The notes: generated by a model from the letters alone, not told the origin. Shown: positions 21,505 through 31,815, counted from the first letter of the stretch. The stretch: 64,000 nt of DNA from Rhynchopus euleeides (GCA_963210315.1 OY723321.1:1476771-1540770); one strand, 5' to 3'. Made by a program: numbers and translations.

Positions 21505-23557
21505 GCGGAAGCCAGCCCATGATCTCGAAGAACATCACACAACGCAGCACACCACAACGCTTTCTTGACTCACCAACTACTTCATCTTACATCAACCATT
21601 TGTTATAGACGCGGAAGGGCGTTGCAGTGCAGCGCCCCGATGCTTGCTTGGGCAGCTGCTGCCCAAGACATACTAAATCACTGCAACGGAATCGCCCCAT
21701 GCGGTGGCGCGGTGCTGCTCCGTGGAAACCTAGCCTGCCAGCGGCACACGCCCACCCTCCCTTGGGGGTGGTCTGTTGGCAAAGGCCTGGCATCCGGCAC
21801 AGCACAGCCACCGTGTGTGGGCGCGTTTCACTTCCCTGAGGAATCGGCCCTCTGCAGCACAGGAGAACATCAGTAACGGGCACAATCCTGCGTCGTTTGC
21901 TTATTTCGGCAGCACACAGGATTGGTGCTGCCTGCAGAAGAAGAAAGGAAACCTCTTTGCATCCCGACTGATTCGTGGTGCGAGGCCGCTGTACACGTGT
22001 TTCTCCGGCGCCCCCCCCCCCCCCCCCCCCCCGCCCCCACGATCCCGCCCCGCCTCCCTGCCACCCCATCTGGGGTGGGCACTGCGTGGTTGCTGCTGCG
22101 GCACCCTCTCTGCCGTGGCCCTGCGACACACAAGCAGGTGCCCACCACCATGCATGCGGGATACAGGGCGTGACGCGGGGCGCGAGGTCGTGGAGGCGCT
22201 AAGGCCACCGCATGGCTCTTTGCCTGTCTTTGTCTTGATGATTGACCGCTTCTCTCAAATTTAGAATTTCTCCTTTATCTCTTTCGCTCCCCCACGCAGG
22301 CTTTTGCTGAAGGTTCTTTGACATTTCGGTATCGCCCGATTGGGGAAATCTCCTTGTGCCTCTTTTGCTGTGGCCTGCATCCTGCAGCCACACTCCGTCT
22401 CCGGAGCAGACTGGGGTGCGGTGCGCAAAAACAGTGGGAGCCTCTGTTTCTACCAGAAACATAAGTTGCCATCCCTTGTTGGTTTGTTGCCCTGTGTTTT
22501 GCTTCACAGATACAGCAGGGGGGGGGGGCGGGGGGCACATGTTTGTTGCTTTCCATTTTTGTTTTTCACAGCACCCCCTGTCAATTGTGATGAGATAGTG
22601 GGGACAGCAGCCTTTTGGGGCAAACAGAATCCCCCCCTCTCTCTCTCTCTCAACCCTTTCACACCCCGCACATCCCCACACCGACCCTCCACCCAGTTCC
22701 GTTCGCTTTTTGCTGAGCCGACATCATATCATTGGGCGTCACACCCACACCCATCCAGCTTCTTTGTTCCAGCTCCCCCTCCCCCCCACCCCACCTGCCC
22801 CGCCTCCAACAGGCCCGGGCGGCAGCACCACCCACAGCGGGGGGGCTGCCGACCGTGCCTGCTTTGGGCCTCCGGCTTGCACCACCCCTGGCTTTCCGAC
22901 GAAGCGTCGCCCCCCTCAGAGGCATTGTATCCCAGCAGCGCCTGCCCGCAGTTTCTGCAATCTGGGGGCCACTGTCTTTTGTGTGCCTGTTTTGTTGCAG
23001 GCAGCAGCCTTCCGTTGTTGTGGCTTGCCGTTACAGCTTTTCAGCGCATCTGCCTCCCACGGCTTGCTGTGCGGAAGAGATCTTGCGGCACGCGGCGTAG
23101 TCAGGGCTTCAGCTCCATGGGGTGTCGTTTTTTTATGCGGAACGTTCGAGCCGGGTGGGCCGTGCAGTGCCATGCCGGGGGGAGCAGCAGGCGGTGCGTG
23201 GGGTGGGTGGCGTGGCGTGGCGCGTTGCATGGGGAGCAAGATCCCCGCGCGCCACCCCCTGCCACAACCACAACCACAACCACAGCCGCCCCACGCACCA
23301 TCGCACACACCCCTCGAGGTGAGTGTCTGCTAGGTGGTATTGGGTGTGGTGGGTGAGGGGCTCCCTTTCACGCCGCTAGTTTTTTTCCCCTTCAGCCCTG
23401 CCTTTGTTTTCCAAAAGGAAAAGGGACAGGAGCCGGTCACCCTCCTCACCCCCGCCGCGCCCCCACCCTTCGAGAACATGCGGGAAAGGTGTTTCCGTTC
23501 AGCTCTGCCTCACACCGCCAACCCAACCCACCCTCCACCCCTCCAGACACACACGAC
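21505..23557. other. Spacer with a possible extra 5' exon
   Basis: Mostly featureless spacer with poly(C) (about 22011-22032) and poly(G) (about 22517-22528). An ATG frame at 23172-23318 (MPGGAAGGAWGGW) ends at a consensus donor, GAG/GTGAGT. An acceptor at 23394-23395 would join it in frame, across 23396-23557, to the next gene. This alternative first exon is unproven. Confidence 0.45.
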
Positions 23558-26320
23558 ATGCCGCCGTCTGAAGGCGCGTCGTCGCGGGCCAGCAGCCCGC
23601 GGGTTCTGGAGAGGGCGCCCAGCGGAGCCAGCAGCGACTTCCTCTTCACATTAGACGACCTGTTCGCGGGGCCGACCACCCCTACAAAGAGCTCCTCCCC
23701 CAGCGGACCCGGCCCTGCGGGGAGTGTGACCAAGGGGCTGACGTATGACGACGCTGCCTCCAACGCGCCTTCTCTCCAGGCCTCTCCGCAGCGCCCCAGC
23801 ATACAGAGCGAGGCGACGTCACGCCGGTCGCAGCCCAGCCCGACGCGCGCCCGTGAGGCACCCCGTGCCTCCGATGCGCCGAAGCGCCCGCCCCCGCTGC
23901 AGGCGTCGCCGCCCTCCGTCCCCCGCACCCTGGATGCCAGGTCGTCGCCGCCCACCCCGCGGCACCTGTCGCCGCCCATCTCCCCGGCGGGGCCTCTCGT
24001 GAAGCGTGGCGCGGCGCGCGAGGCTGCGCCGCCCCCGCCGCCGCCCCCGCCGGAGGTGCAGTCCACCGCCGCACCCCGCAAGTCGCCCCCGCCCTCCCCA
24101 GTCAGGGTGGTGCTGGCCCCACCGCCACCCGAGGCGCGGGGTGGAGCGGCGGGCAGCGGTGGCGGTGGCAGCACCAGCGCCACCAGGCACTCGCCGCCCC
24201 GCGGGGGGCAGCGCCCCGCGGACGCCTCGCCGCACGCCGACCCTGCGGGCGGTGCGGGCCGGACGTCACCCCCCCGCTCGCCTGGCCGCGGCGCAGCCGC
24301 GGGGCGGCTGACGGGTGCTGTGGCTCCGCCGCCGCAGCCGCTGCCGCTGCCGCCGCCACCGGTGATGTCGGCGGGCGTGGGGTCGGGGGTGGTGGTAGCG
24401 CCCGCAGGGCGCGGGGGTGGCCGGAAGTCCCCGCCGCCGTCGCCTGGGGGGCCGCCGCGCCCGGAGGGCGCGGGGCGTGGGGGTCGCACGTCGCCCCCGC
24501 CGTCGCCGCTGCTGCCGAAGAAGGCCGTGGGGGGTTCGACGAAGACTGTGGTGTCGGTGCCGGCATCGGTATCGGCGGCGGCGTCGGCGTCAGCGGCGGC
24601 AGCGCGACGTGGTGGGCGGCAGTCCCCTCCACCATCGCCAGGGAGGGCGCCTCTCTCCGCTGCCGGCACAGCGCCAAGGCAGCAGGCTTCCTCCTCATCC
24701 GTCTCCAAGAAGCAAACCCAGCAGCAGCGCTCCCCCCCGCTCGCCCCCATCTCCCACTCCTCTGTTGGCAAGCCGCTGCGGAAGGACGGCACCGCGCGGG
24801 CGTCGCCCCCTGTGACACCGACCAACGTCGGGAGCAGGGGGGCACCCCCCCTGACAAGCTTCCCTTCCCTCGCGTCGGAGGTGAGCCCACGGGACCGGAG
24901 CGGCGCCGGCGCCGGCGCCGGCAGCGGCGGGCGGGTGTCCCCGACCCCCTCGCCGGGGAGGAGGGGGCGTGGGGGGCAGGCAGCGGCGTCGGCTTCGCCG
25001 ACGCCGTTCAACCCCACCCCGATGACGGGGCTGGCGCTGGATGGGACGCGTGCGGAGAGCTTTAAGGCACGGCTCGAGCCACACCTTGTCCCCCGCACCA
25101 CACCCCTGGTGAACGTCGCTGGGAGGGAGCGCGAGGTGCTGGACAGCTGTGTGGCGCACAACGGCGTGGAGGGCGACCTGGCAGCCGCAGGGGAGGCTGC
25201 GGTGGTGTCGCTGCGGCAGAGCCTGGAGGACGACCAGCTGCACGGCGCCAAGGGGGCCCTGCTGCGCGCCCTGGGGCTGCGCACCTCCATCGAGTTCCCC
25301 CCCGTCTTCTCCGACAGGGAGGTGTCGGTGGTGCTGGCCGCCCTGTGGCAGCTGGACCACCCAGGCAAGGCCTCCACCAAGAAGTTCAAAGAGACGCTCG
25401 GCGAGGCGGCAGCACGCGCCGCCTCCAACATGCGGAAGCGGATGTGGTCCGCACTTCCCAGCACGCGCAGCACCCCGGGCGCTGCCGCGCCTCCGCCGGC
25501 GGTGGATTCGCCTGCGGTGGCGGCAGCGGTGCCGGAGGGGCACGGGGTGGTGGTGGTGTCGGAGGAAATGCGCTCCCCCAGGTCGCATGCCTTCCACCGC
25601 AACATACGCGTTCCCAGCGAGGAGGGCGGGTTGTCGCAGGGGGCACACATGGTGCAGGGGTATGGTGTGCCGCAGCAGCAGCAGCAGATGATGCCGCACC
25701 CGCCGCTGCAGCACTACCCTCAGCAGGGGCGGCCTGCGATGCAGATGCAGATGCAGCAGGTGACCCCGCTGGTGCGGATGCCGCAGCCGGTGTCGCCGAG
25801 GCAGGCTGCGATGCAGCAGCAGCAGCAGCTGTCGCCGCAGCAGTGCCGCCCTGGGGGGTGCCACGGGATGTGCCCGCGGTATCGGAACCAGCAGCTGTCG
25901 CTGTCGAGCGCGCCGTGGCACTTCTTGCAGGGGAGGCAGCAGCAGCAACATCAGCATATGCAGCAGCAACAGATGCAACAGATGCAGCAGATGCCACACC
26001 CTGCGGTGTCGCAGCAGCGGCCCCAGTTCGTCAACGGGGTGTTGGATCTCGGTGTGGGGGCGCCTCCCGCAACGCGCGCTGTGTCGCCCGGGCGTGTCGG
26101 AGGCCCAGGTGCACCCGGTGACACGGCAGCCATGTGGCAGCACTTCGGCGTGACGCACCCCCAGCTCCCCCACGCGCAGGCGGCAGAGATGAGGGCCGCA
26201 CAGCGGCAGTACCCTGTGGCACACGACCCCCGCCTGCAGTCACGGCACTACGACCCTGCCCTTCCTTCCGAGGCTTATGTCACGTCGAGGCCTTCGCGGA
26301 TGGCCCTGTCGCCCCGGTAG
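23558..26320 (+). CDS. Pro/Ser-rich protein with SPPPSP motifs and Gln-rich tail
   Basis: A single exon encodes about 920 residues, starting at ATG 23558 (MPPSEGASSRASSP) 12 bases after an AG at 23545-23546 in a C-rich tract. Residues 1-490 are disordered, with many repeats of S-P-P-P-S-P preceded by RGGR, GGRK or GRTS, typical targets of proline-directed kinases (inference). Residues about 494-637 are the only globular-looking part: ESFKARLEPHLVPRTTPLVN, then FPPVFSDREVSVVLAALWQL, then helices up to ASNMRKRMW. I recognise no family for it. The rest is Gln/Met/His-rich (QQQQMMPHPPLQHY). It may be a cytoskeletal or RNA-granule scaffold, but function is unknown. The neighbour at 26856 shares the SPPxSP/GRGG style. 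Confidence 0.75.
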   Translation: MPPSEGASSRASSPRVLERAPSGASSDFLFTLDDLFAGPTTPTKSSSPSGPGPAGSVTKGLTYDDAASNAPSLQASPQRPSIQSEATSRRSQPSPTRAREAPRASDAPKRPPPLQASPPSVPRTLDARSSPPTPRHLSPPISPAGPLVKRGAAREAAPPPPPPPPEVQSTAAPRKSPPPSPVRVVLAPPPPEARGGAAGSGGGGSTSATRHSPPRGGQRPADASPHADPAGGAGRTSPPRSPGRGAAAGRLTGAVAPPPQPLPLPPPPVMSAGVGSGVVVAPAGRGGGRKSPPPSPGGPPRPEGAGRGGRTSPPPSPLLPKKAVGGSTKTVVSVPASVSAAASASAAAARRGGRQSPPPSPGRAPLSAAGTAPRQQASSSSVSKKQTQQQRSPPLAPISHSSVGKPLRKDGTARASPPVTPTNVGSRGAPPLTSFPSLASEVSPRDRSGAGAGAGSGGRVSPTPSPGRRGRGGQAAASASPTPFNPTPMTGLALDGTRAESFKARLEPHLVPRTTPLVNVAGREREVLDSCVAHNGVEGDLAAAGEAAVVSLRQSLEDDQLHGAKGALLRALGLRTSIEFPPVFSDREVSVVLAALWQLDHPGKASTKKFKETLGEAAARAASNMRKRMWSALPSTRSTPGAAAPPPAVDSPAVAAAVPEGHGVVVVSEEMRSPRSHAFHRNIRVPSEEGGLSQGAHMVQGYGVPQQQQQMMPHPPLQHYPQQGRPAMQMQMQQVTPLVRMPQPVSPRQAAMQQQQQLSPQQCRPGGCHGMCPRYRNQQLSLSSAPWHFLQGRQQQQHQHMQQQQMQQMQQMPHPAVSQQRPQFVNGVLDLGVGAPPATRAVSPGRVGGPGAPGDTAAMWQHFGVTHPQLPHAQAAEMRAAQRQYPVAHDPRLQSRHYDPALPSEAYVTSRPSRMALSPR

Positions 26321-26855
26321 GGGTGGGGAGAGGGGGGCGAGGTGCGCAGCAGCGAGAGATCTTGTTGTATAATTGAGTTCGCGATGAATCCCCACCGAGT
26401 GGCCCCTGAGGGGGTTGGGGGGGGGGGGGGGCGGTTGTGTGTGTCCTGCCCCCTCTTTGCCTTGCCCCGCCGACGAGGGCGGATTATTTGTTTCCAATTT
26501 GCGTGGGGGTGTGCGTAGCACGGCCGCTGCACGCCCCCTGCTTGTACGTTGTTCTCCAAACTGACTAGAGCTGTTGTAGAGCTTGTTTTGTTGTACGTCT
26601 TGTCAAGGGGCGGGGTGGCCCTCCGCTGAGGGGGGAGGGGAATCTGTGCTATCCCTTAGTACGTGCGTGCGAACTTCCGAGTGCGGTAAGTGTGATAGGG
26701 TAGCAAGGACAACTGGATGACAACTGGCAAGGCTGGATCGGATTTTTGTTGGCAATGGTTGAGGCATCTGTGGATCTGCCTGCTATTTGTTTTGCGTGTC
26801 GTGGTGCTGTTCGTCCCATCATTTCACACCCACACCCTTCAGGTGCCGTGGACAC
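26321..26855. other. Spacer; acceptor at 26841-26842
   Basis: No gene. The tract CACACCCTTCAG ends only 13 bases before the next ATG, giving a very short 5' leader if it is the trans-splice site. Confidence 0.5.
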
Positions 26856-28826
26856 ATGTCTGTCACAGATGAGGATGTCCAGGCTGCCATCGACTCTGGG
26901 GAGTGGGTCGAAAAATCCGACAAGAAGACAGGGAAAACATACTTCCAGAACAAGAAGACGAAGGCAACATGCTGGGACCTCAAGAAGGAGCTGAAGAAGC
27001 AGAAGAAGGCTTCCAAGGAGGACGACGGCGGTGACGACGGGGAGGCCGACAAGAAGGAGAAGAAGGAAAAGAAGGAGAAGCGGTTCAAGTCGAAGGATAA
27101 GAAGAAGGACAAGGCGGAGGATGAGGGTGACGCCGGCGACGCTGCGGAAGACGACGCCAAGGGCAAAAAGAAGGGGAAGGAAAAGGAGAAAGAGAAGGAC
27201 AAGGGGAAGGGGAAGGACAAGGACAAGAAGGATGACGGCGACGGCAAGAAGGGGGGGAAGGAAGGGAAGGATGCGAAGAGCGAGAAGGGGGACAACGACG
27301 ACACGAAGAGCCAGAAGTCGGGGCTCGGGAGCAGGAAGGGCAGCGCCGTATCCAACGTCAGCGGGAAGAAGCCTGCGAGCTCCGTGGGAAGCGTCGTGCC
27401 CTACACACCGGACATCCTCCGCTCCGACGACCCCACCCGCGGCAACCTGATGGCACGCGTCACCATCGACCTCGGCAACGGCTCGATGGAAGGCCCGGAG
27501 ACAGTCTACGGGTGGACCGAGCGAGAGGTCCGCCTCGCCGCATCACTCCGCCGCGAGCAGATGCGGCAACGCGTCTACGACCGCATGTCCCTCCGTGAAT
27601 ACCTCGGCACACACGACGACGCAGGCTCCACCGTCGTGGCAGCAGACTATTGGGACGACGACCTGGGGGGCGGCCTCCTCGACGGGATGCTGGGGCCCTA
27701 CCGTGCCTCCCTCAGCCCGCAGAGCACGCGGCGTGGCGCGTCGCCCCTGCTGCCGACAGCATCCTACCCACGCTACCGCCCCTACGCCGTGCCGCCCTCC
27801 AACACATCACACCTCGACGAGCTCGACGCGGAGGGTGGGCGCGAGGGGGCGCTGCGGGCCGCCGCTGCGCGCGGCGACATCGCCGCAGTCATGACCCTCC
27901 TCCGGAGCGGCACCGCGCGGGTCGACAGCCCACGGCAGGACGGCAAGACCGCGCTGCACCACGCCGCACGGCACGGCCACCTCGAGGTGATCGACACCCT
28001 GCTGGAGGCGGGCGCCGACCCGACACGCCGCGACCACAAGGGCCGCACCCCTCTGGACCTCGCCCTTCACTTCGGGCAGCGCGGGGCCGCCGCCCGCCTG
28101 CAGCGCCGCACGCCCCCCAGCCCCAGGCCGGGCGCCAGAAGCATGGCCTCCAGCCCGCCCCGCCCACCCCGCCCCTCGCCCCCTCCGAGCTACGCCACGC
28201 CCAGCGGCATGCGCCTCTCCCCGGAACACCCCCGCTACGACGCAGGCCTGCTATACCGCCCCGCAGGGGCACCGCCCCACGCGCTGTCGCCCGGCGAGGC
28301 GCGGCGCCAGCTGAGCGCCGAGGTGACGGAGGCGATGAGCGGCGTGACCTCGATGGTGAAGGGGTGGATCAAGGAGTGGGCCCCGCCCTCGGGGGCGTCG
28401 CCTGCGGCGACGCCGGTGTCTGCGCGGAGGGGGGACATGCCGGGCCTGGCCCCCCGCATGCAGGGGCCGCTGCCCAGCCGCTTCCCCCCGACTGCGCCGC
28501 CGCCGCAGCAGCCTCCCACCGCAACCACGGGGCGCATCTCCCCGCCCCGCCCCGGGCGGGGTGGCGAGCGCCTGCCCCCCACCAACTTCATGGTGGACGA
28601 GCTGACGCAGCACATCTGGGCCGCGGCGAACGGCGGCGGCGGCGGGGGCCCCGTCCCCACCACCCTGTCCGAACCGCCCTCCCCGCCCCAACCCGCCTAC
28701 GGCGGTGGCGGCGGCGGGGGGTACGACCCTTCCCCCAGGCTGTACGGACCCCCGCGCCCCACAACGCTGCAGAGGTTCCCTCCGGGGAGCGCCTACCTCC
28801 TGCCGACAGATAGCATAGACGTGTGA
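26856..28826 (+). CDS. WW domain, Lys-rich linker and ankyrin-repeat protein
   Basis: A single exon encodes 656 residues, starting at ATG 26856 (MSVTDEDVQAAIDSGEW). Residues about 15-43 form a WW domain (W17, then KTYFQN, then W40); the usual final Pro is Leu, so ligand choice may be atypical. WW domains bind Pro-rich peptides. Residues about 45-190 are an extreme Lys/Asp/Glu run (KKEKKEKKEKRFK), likely disordered or helical. A conserved-looking block follows (TIDLGNGSMEGPETVYGW). Residues about 328-419 hold two to three ankyrin repeats (DGKTALHHAARHGHLEVIDT and GRTPLDLALHFGQRG). The Pro-rich C-terminus includes GRISPPRPGRGG, like the upstream gene. The protein is probably cytosolic; a WW-proline interaction with its neighbour is possible but inferred. 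Confidence 0.85.
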   Translation: MSVTDEDVQAAIDSGEWVEKSDKKTGKTYFQNKKTKATCWDLKKELKKQKKASKEDDGGDDGEADKKEKKEKKEKRFKSKDKKKDKAEDEGDAGDAAEDDAKGKKKGKEKEKEKDKGKGKDKDKKDDGDGKKGGKEGKDAKSEKGDNDDTKSQKSGLGSRKGSAVSNVSGKKPASSVGSVVPYTPDILRSDDPTRGNLMARVTIDLGNGSMEGPETVYGWTEREVRLAASLRREQMRQRVYDRMSLREYLGTHDDAGSTVVAADYWDDDLGGGLLDGMLGPYRASLSPQSTRRGASPLLPTASYPRYRPYAVPPSNTSHLDELDAEGGREGALRAAAARGDIAAVMTLLRSGTARVDSPRQDGKTALHHAARHGHLEVIDTLLEAGADPTRRDHKGRTPLDLALHFGQRGAAARLQRRTPPSPRPGARSMASSPPRPPRPSPPPSYATPSGMRLSPEHPRYDAGLLYRPAGAPPHALSPGEARRQLSAEVTEAMSGVTSMVKGWIKEWAPPSGASPAATPVSARRGDMPGLAPRMQGPLPSRFPPTAPPPQQPPTATTGRISPPRPGRGGERLPPTNFMVDELTQHIWAAANGGGGGGPVPTTLSEPPSPPQPAYGGGGGGGYDPSPRLYGPPRPTTLQRFPPGSAYLLPTDSIDV

Positions 28827-28910
28827 GGGGGAAGGGGGTGGTGGTGGTGGTGTGTCTTGTTTCTGTCTAACCTTTCAGGAGGGTGTGGGGGTGTTGTGTG
28901 TGTGTGTGTG

Positions 28911-29122
28911 GTTATGAAGTTTTAAGGCGGTGTCGCCCTGCACGGGCAGTAGCACCTCCCCTTCAGTATCGCACTCCCGAAGGATTCCCCAACACGACGT
29001 GACACCGGTTTCGACGCGTACTCTTCGTACCCCTCCCCCCGGCCGCGTCTCTTCAGCGAAGAACCGGGGATAATCGGACCAGGGCTAGCTAAACCCTGGT
29101 GGTGTCACGGGTGGGGTTGGAG
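28911..29122 (+). repeat. Structured 212-bp repeat, copy 1 (body only)
   Basis: Starts GTTATGAAGTTTTAAGGCGG right after a (TG)n run and ends GGGTGGGGTTGGAG. It is near identical to copies 2 and 3. Here the body is followed by a 161-bp insertion (29123-29283), not directly by the tail. Confidence 0.85.
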
Positions 29123-29283
29123 ATCAGCACGGTCCCGCCCTCTGTGCCAGACCAACACACCACCAAAGGAAAAGAGGAAGAGGCGACGTAAGGCAATGCC
29201 TCCGTGCGACCAGGAGAACACGAAATAGCGACCCCCTCAACGGGGAATGCTACGAGCACGGCCAAAAATCGTTCAAATCGTTC
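29123..29283. other. 161-bp segment flanked by a direct repeat
   Basis: This unique segment interrupts the repeat unit. It is bounded by two copies of a ~29-bp sequence starting CCCTGGTGGTGTCACGG (29094-29122 and 29286-29314). The layout could come from an insertion with long duplication or from unequal recombination between units. Confidence 0.6.
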
Positions 29284-29454
29284 AACCCTGGTGGTGTCAC
29301 GGGTGGGGTTGGAGAGGGAGAAAAAGGAAGAAATGAAGTTGCGAAAAAGTCAAACACTGACACGTGAAATCAATAAAAAGGGTGGTATATATCGCCCCCT
29401 TGCTGCGACGAAGACACTAAATAGTCAGGCCGCTTCAAGAGTCTTGAGGGCTTG
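29284..29454 (+). repeat. Partial repeat: end of body plus tail
   Basis: Contains the last ~30 bases of the body and a full ~140-bp tail (AAATCAATAAAAAGGGTGG, then a small TATATA hairpin, then CTTCAAGAGTCTTGAGGGCTTG), followed by (TG)n. Confidence 0.8.
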
Positions 29455-29468
29455 TGTGTGTGTGTGTG

Positions 29469-29819
29469 GTTATAAAGTTTTAAGGCGGTGTCGCCCTGCA
29501 CGGGCAGTAGCACCTCCCCTTCAGTATCGCACTCCCGAAGGATTCCCCAACACGACGTGACACCGGTTTCGACGCGTACTCTTCGTACCCCTCCCCCCGG
29601 CCGCGTCTCTTCAGCGAAGAACCGGGGATAATCGGACCAGGGCTAGCTAAACCCTGGTGGTGTCACGGGTGGGGTTGGAGAGGGAGAAAAGGAAGAAATG
29701 AAGTTGCGAAAAAGTCAAACACTGACACGTGAAATCAATAAAAAGGGTGGTATATATCGCCCCCTTGCTGCGACGAAGACACTAAATAGTCAGGCCGCTT
29801 CAAGAGTCTTGAGGGCTTG
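29469..29819 (+). ncRNA. Structured repeat, copy 2 (full unit), candidate non-coding RNA or SINE
   Basis: The body is 29469-29680 and the tail 29681-29819. The body can fold into four stems closed by a 9-bp helix, CGTGACACC (29556-29564) with GGTGTCACG (29659-29667). Inside are GTAC/GTAC around TCTTC, a CCCCGG/CCGGGG stem (29595-29600 with 29622-29627) capped by TCTTC-AGC-GAAGA, and ACCAGGG/CCCTGGT (29636-29642 with 29652-29658). No open frame is conserved. It is not recognisable as 5S, tRNA, U snRNA, SRP RNA or spliced leader RNA. It could be a new SINE family with a structured head. Transcription is not shown. Confidence 0.55.
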
Positions 29820-30267
29820 AAGGAAGAAACAGGTTGCTGATGAGTCTCAGGAGCAGGCACCTTTTGTCCGCCCACATGACCTTCGCCCGAAGGCGAACCT
29901 CGTCCAGCTTGGCTCGATCGCCACAGAGAAGGGGATCATTCTCCGCTGTGGTGAACATCTTAAAAACCGAGGGTGCAGAGGTGGGGCAGCCCACTGGTGC
30001 GACAGCAGGCCGCCCCCGGATAGCTATAACTAGTGCATAGGAAGAATACGACGGCACACGCAACAGATGCCGAAGGCACAACGGCGGGTCACTTTTAACC
30101 ACCAGAGGAGTGGCACTCCCGAGGGGTGGGGAAGGGGGGGTAGTCACAACACTTTCGAAGGAAGAAAAGGGGCAAATGGGATGTTTTGTGCAAGGTAGAA
30201 AGGAAGTCACAACATGAGGCAGGGGGGATTGCTCATCAGGCCTGGGGGAATAGAGGGTTTGTGTGTG
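29820..30267. other. Unique segment between repeat copies
   Basis: No gene. A 170-codon frame on the other strand (30312-29800) overlaps both repeat copies and is probably fortuitous. A short TG run precedes the next copy. Confidence 0.5.
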
Positions 30268-30617
30268 GTTATAAAGTTTTAAGGCGGTGTCGCCCTGCAC
30301 GGGCAGTAGCACCTCCCCTTCAGTATCGCACTCCCGAAGGATTCCCCAACACGACGTGACACCGGTTTCGACGCGTACTCTTCGTACCCCTCCCCCCGGC
30401 CGCGTCTCTTCAGCGAAGAACCGGGGATAATCGGACCAGGGCTAGCTAAACCCTGGTGGTGTCACGGGTGGGGTTGGAGAGGGAGAAAAGGAAGAAATGA
30501 AGTTGCGAAAAAGTCAAACACTGACACGTGAAATCAATAAAAAAGCGGTATATATCGCCCCCTTGCTGCGACAAAGACACTAAATAGTCAGGCCGCTCCA
30601 AGAGTCTTGAGGGCTTG
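30268..30617 (+). ncRNA. Structured repeat, copy 3 (full unit), candidate non-coding RNA or SINE
   Basis: The body (30268-30479) is essentially identical to copy 2, so all four stems are kept. The tail (30480-30617) differs at a few positions, such as GCGGTATATATCGC in place of GGTGGTATATATCGCC. (TG)n flanks both sides. The body is better conserved than the tail. Confidence 0.55.
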
Positions 30618-31314
30618 TGTGTGTGTGTGTGTGGGAGTGGAGGGTTGTGTATAATATTATATCCTCTGGGGGTATTGCGGCCCGACACTGTACAAAAACC
30701 CCCCCCAAAAAAAAAAGGGGTTAACGACATGTGTGTGGAGGTGGAGGTGGAGGGGTGTGCCATCGACATCAGAGAGAGAGACATATCTTTTATCGTCCAC
30801 CCCGAGTGGCGACCTGCAGGCAAATTGCCTAGCTTTTCAAATGATAGATCTGGGGGGGGGGGTGAGGGGCAGGCTGGTCGCTAACTTTCTGAATTCCGAG
30901 ATCTCGTGGAATGATGATCAGTCGTGGGGGGGGGGGGTGGGGGTGGAAGTGGTGGCCATGCAGTAAAATATGGTTCGTACACGATCGCGGCGGCGGTTCG
31001 CCACCGCCGCCGCGCGCCCACGATCCAGGCCTGTCGCTAACTTTTTCAATTTTAGAGATTAGGTGGGCGGACGCTACTGTTTTGGGGGGATCAGGTGGGA
31101 AAACGCTAGGGGTCGATTTTTCGCGCGCGCTCGTGTTGTTACTTAACTTTCCCGTCGGTGGACGGTGTGAGGCGCTGGGTTCCTTCCGCCTTCCTCTCCC
31201 GCTCGCGCCATCCTCGGGTGCCGAAGGAAACCAAAAAAAGGCTTTCGGTACCATGATTCGACGCTACCCCCTGATATGCCACGGCCGTCGAAGCGCAAGG
31301 GCTTGGTTACTAGC
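30618..31314. other. Spacer, no gene recognised
   Basis: G-rich spacer. A GGCGGCGGTTCGCCACCGCCGCC hairpin lies near 30988-31010. Two loosely similar segments (around 30885-30920 and 31030-31065, both CGCTAACTTT followed by TTC and GAG-AT) suggest an old duplication. Confidence 0.5.
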
Positions 31315-31564
31315 CGGGCACACGCTACATGGTCCACAGGGGGGTCTGGGGGGCAGAGCCCCCCAGCCGCCGGAGGCCACGGTAGTGAACATCTGTTCAG
31401 TGTGGGCGTACAGATTCTGTGTGAGTGGCTGCGTCCTCCTGATGCTACTGGAGTGGTTGGATTCCCTGACCTGACGGGAATCGAGTGACTTGAGTACGAG
31501 ACATACGCCACAGGGGGGTCTGGGGGGCGGAGCCCCCCAGCCGCCGGAGGCCACGGTAGTGAGC
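31315..31564 (-). repeat. Two inverted copies of the GC-hairpin minisatellite
   Basis: Cores at about 31315-31390 and 31494-31564 match, on the other strand, the units inside the hAT-type element at 11134-11814, with similar ~176-bp spacing. No CAGGGGTGGAGC termini are visible here, so this looks like a degraded or partial relative. Confidence 0.75.
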
Positions 31565-31639
31565 ATCGGTTCCTGCAAAACCATACTCTCTTCGGCCCTG
31601 GCAACGGATGGTGGGGAATGAGGTGGTAGTGTGTGTTTC

Positions 31640-31815
31640 ACCCCACCATCATTCCACCATCGTGGCATCATTCCACGCATGGCATCATTCTACCACGTGG
31701 CATCATTCCACCATTGGGGCCTGCCTGACGGCAGGCCCCGAGGGTGGAATGATGGTGGAATGATGAAATATCTAGGGGGGGGAAACCCAAAATGAGTGGA
31801 ATGATGAATGATGGT
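31640..31815. repeat. Word-array hairpin of CATCATTCCAC
   Basis: The left arm carries about four to five spaced copies of CATCATTCCAC. The centre is a perfect hairpin, GGGGCCTGCC-TGAC-GGCAGGCCCC (31716-31739). The right arm carries the inverse word GTGGAATGATG several times. It has the same build as the palindromes at 6225-7273 and 17771-18464 but with a different word. Confidence 0.75.

Noticed and set aside
23446-25650. 734-codon open frame on the - strand
   Set aside because: Mirror of the Pro/Ser-rich + strand gene. GC-rich coding DNA lacks stops on both strands.
29837-29844. CTGATGAG resembling a hammerhead ribozyme core
   Set aside because: No GAAA partner or third stem follows within reach.
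29800-30312. 170-codon frame on the - strand between structured repeats
   Set aside because: It overlaps repeat copies at both ends and shows no known domain.
28911-30617. 5S rRNA, tRNA, U snRNA or spliced leader RNA identity for the structured repeat
   Set aside because: No match to conserved boxes. The nearest B-box-like string, GGTTTCGACGC, carries an extra base and lacks an A-box partner.
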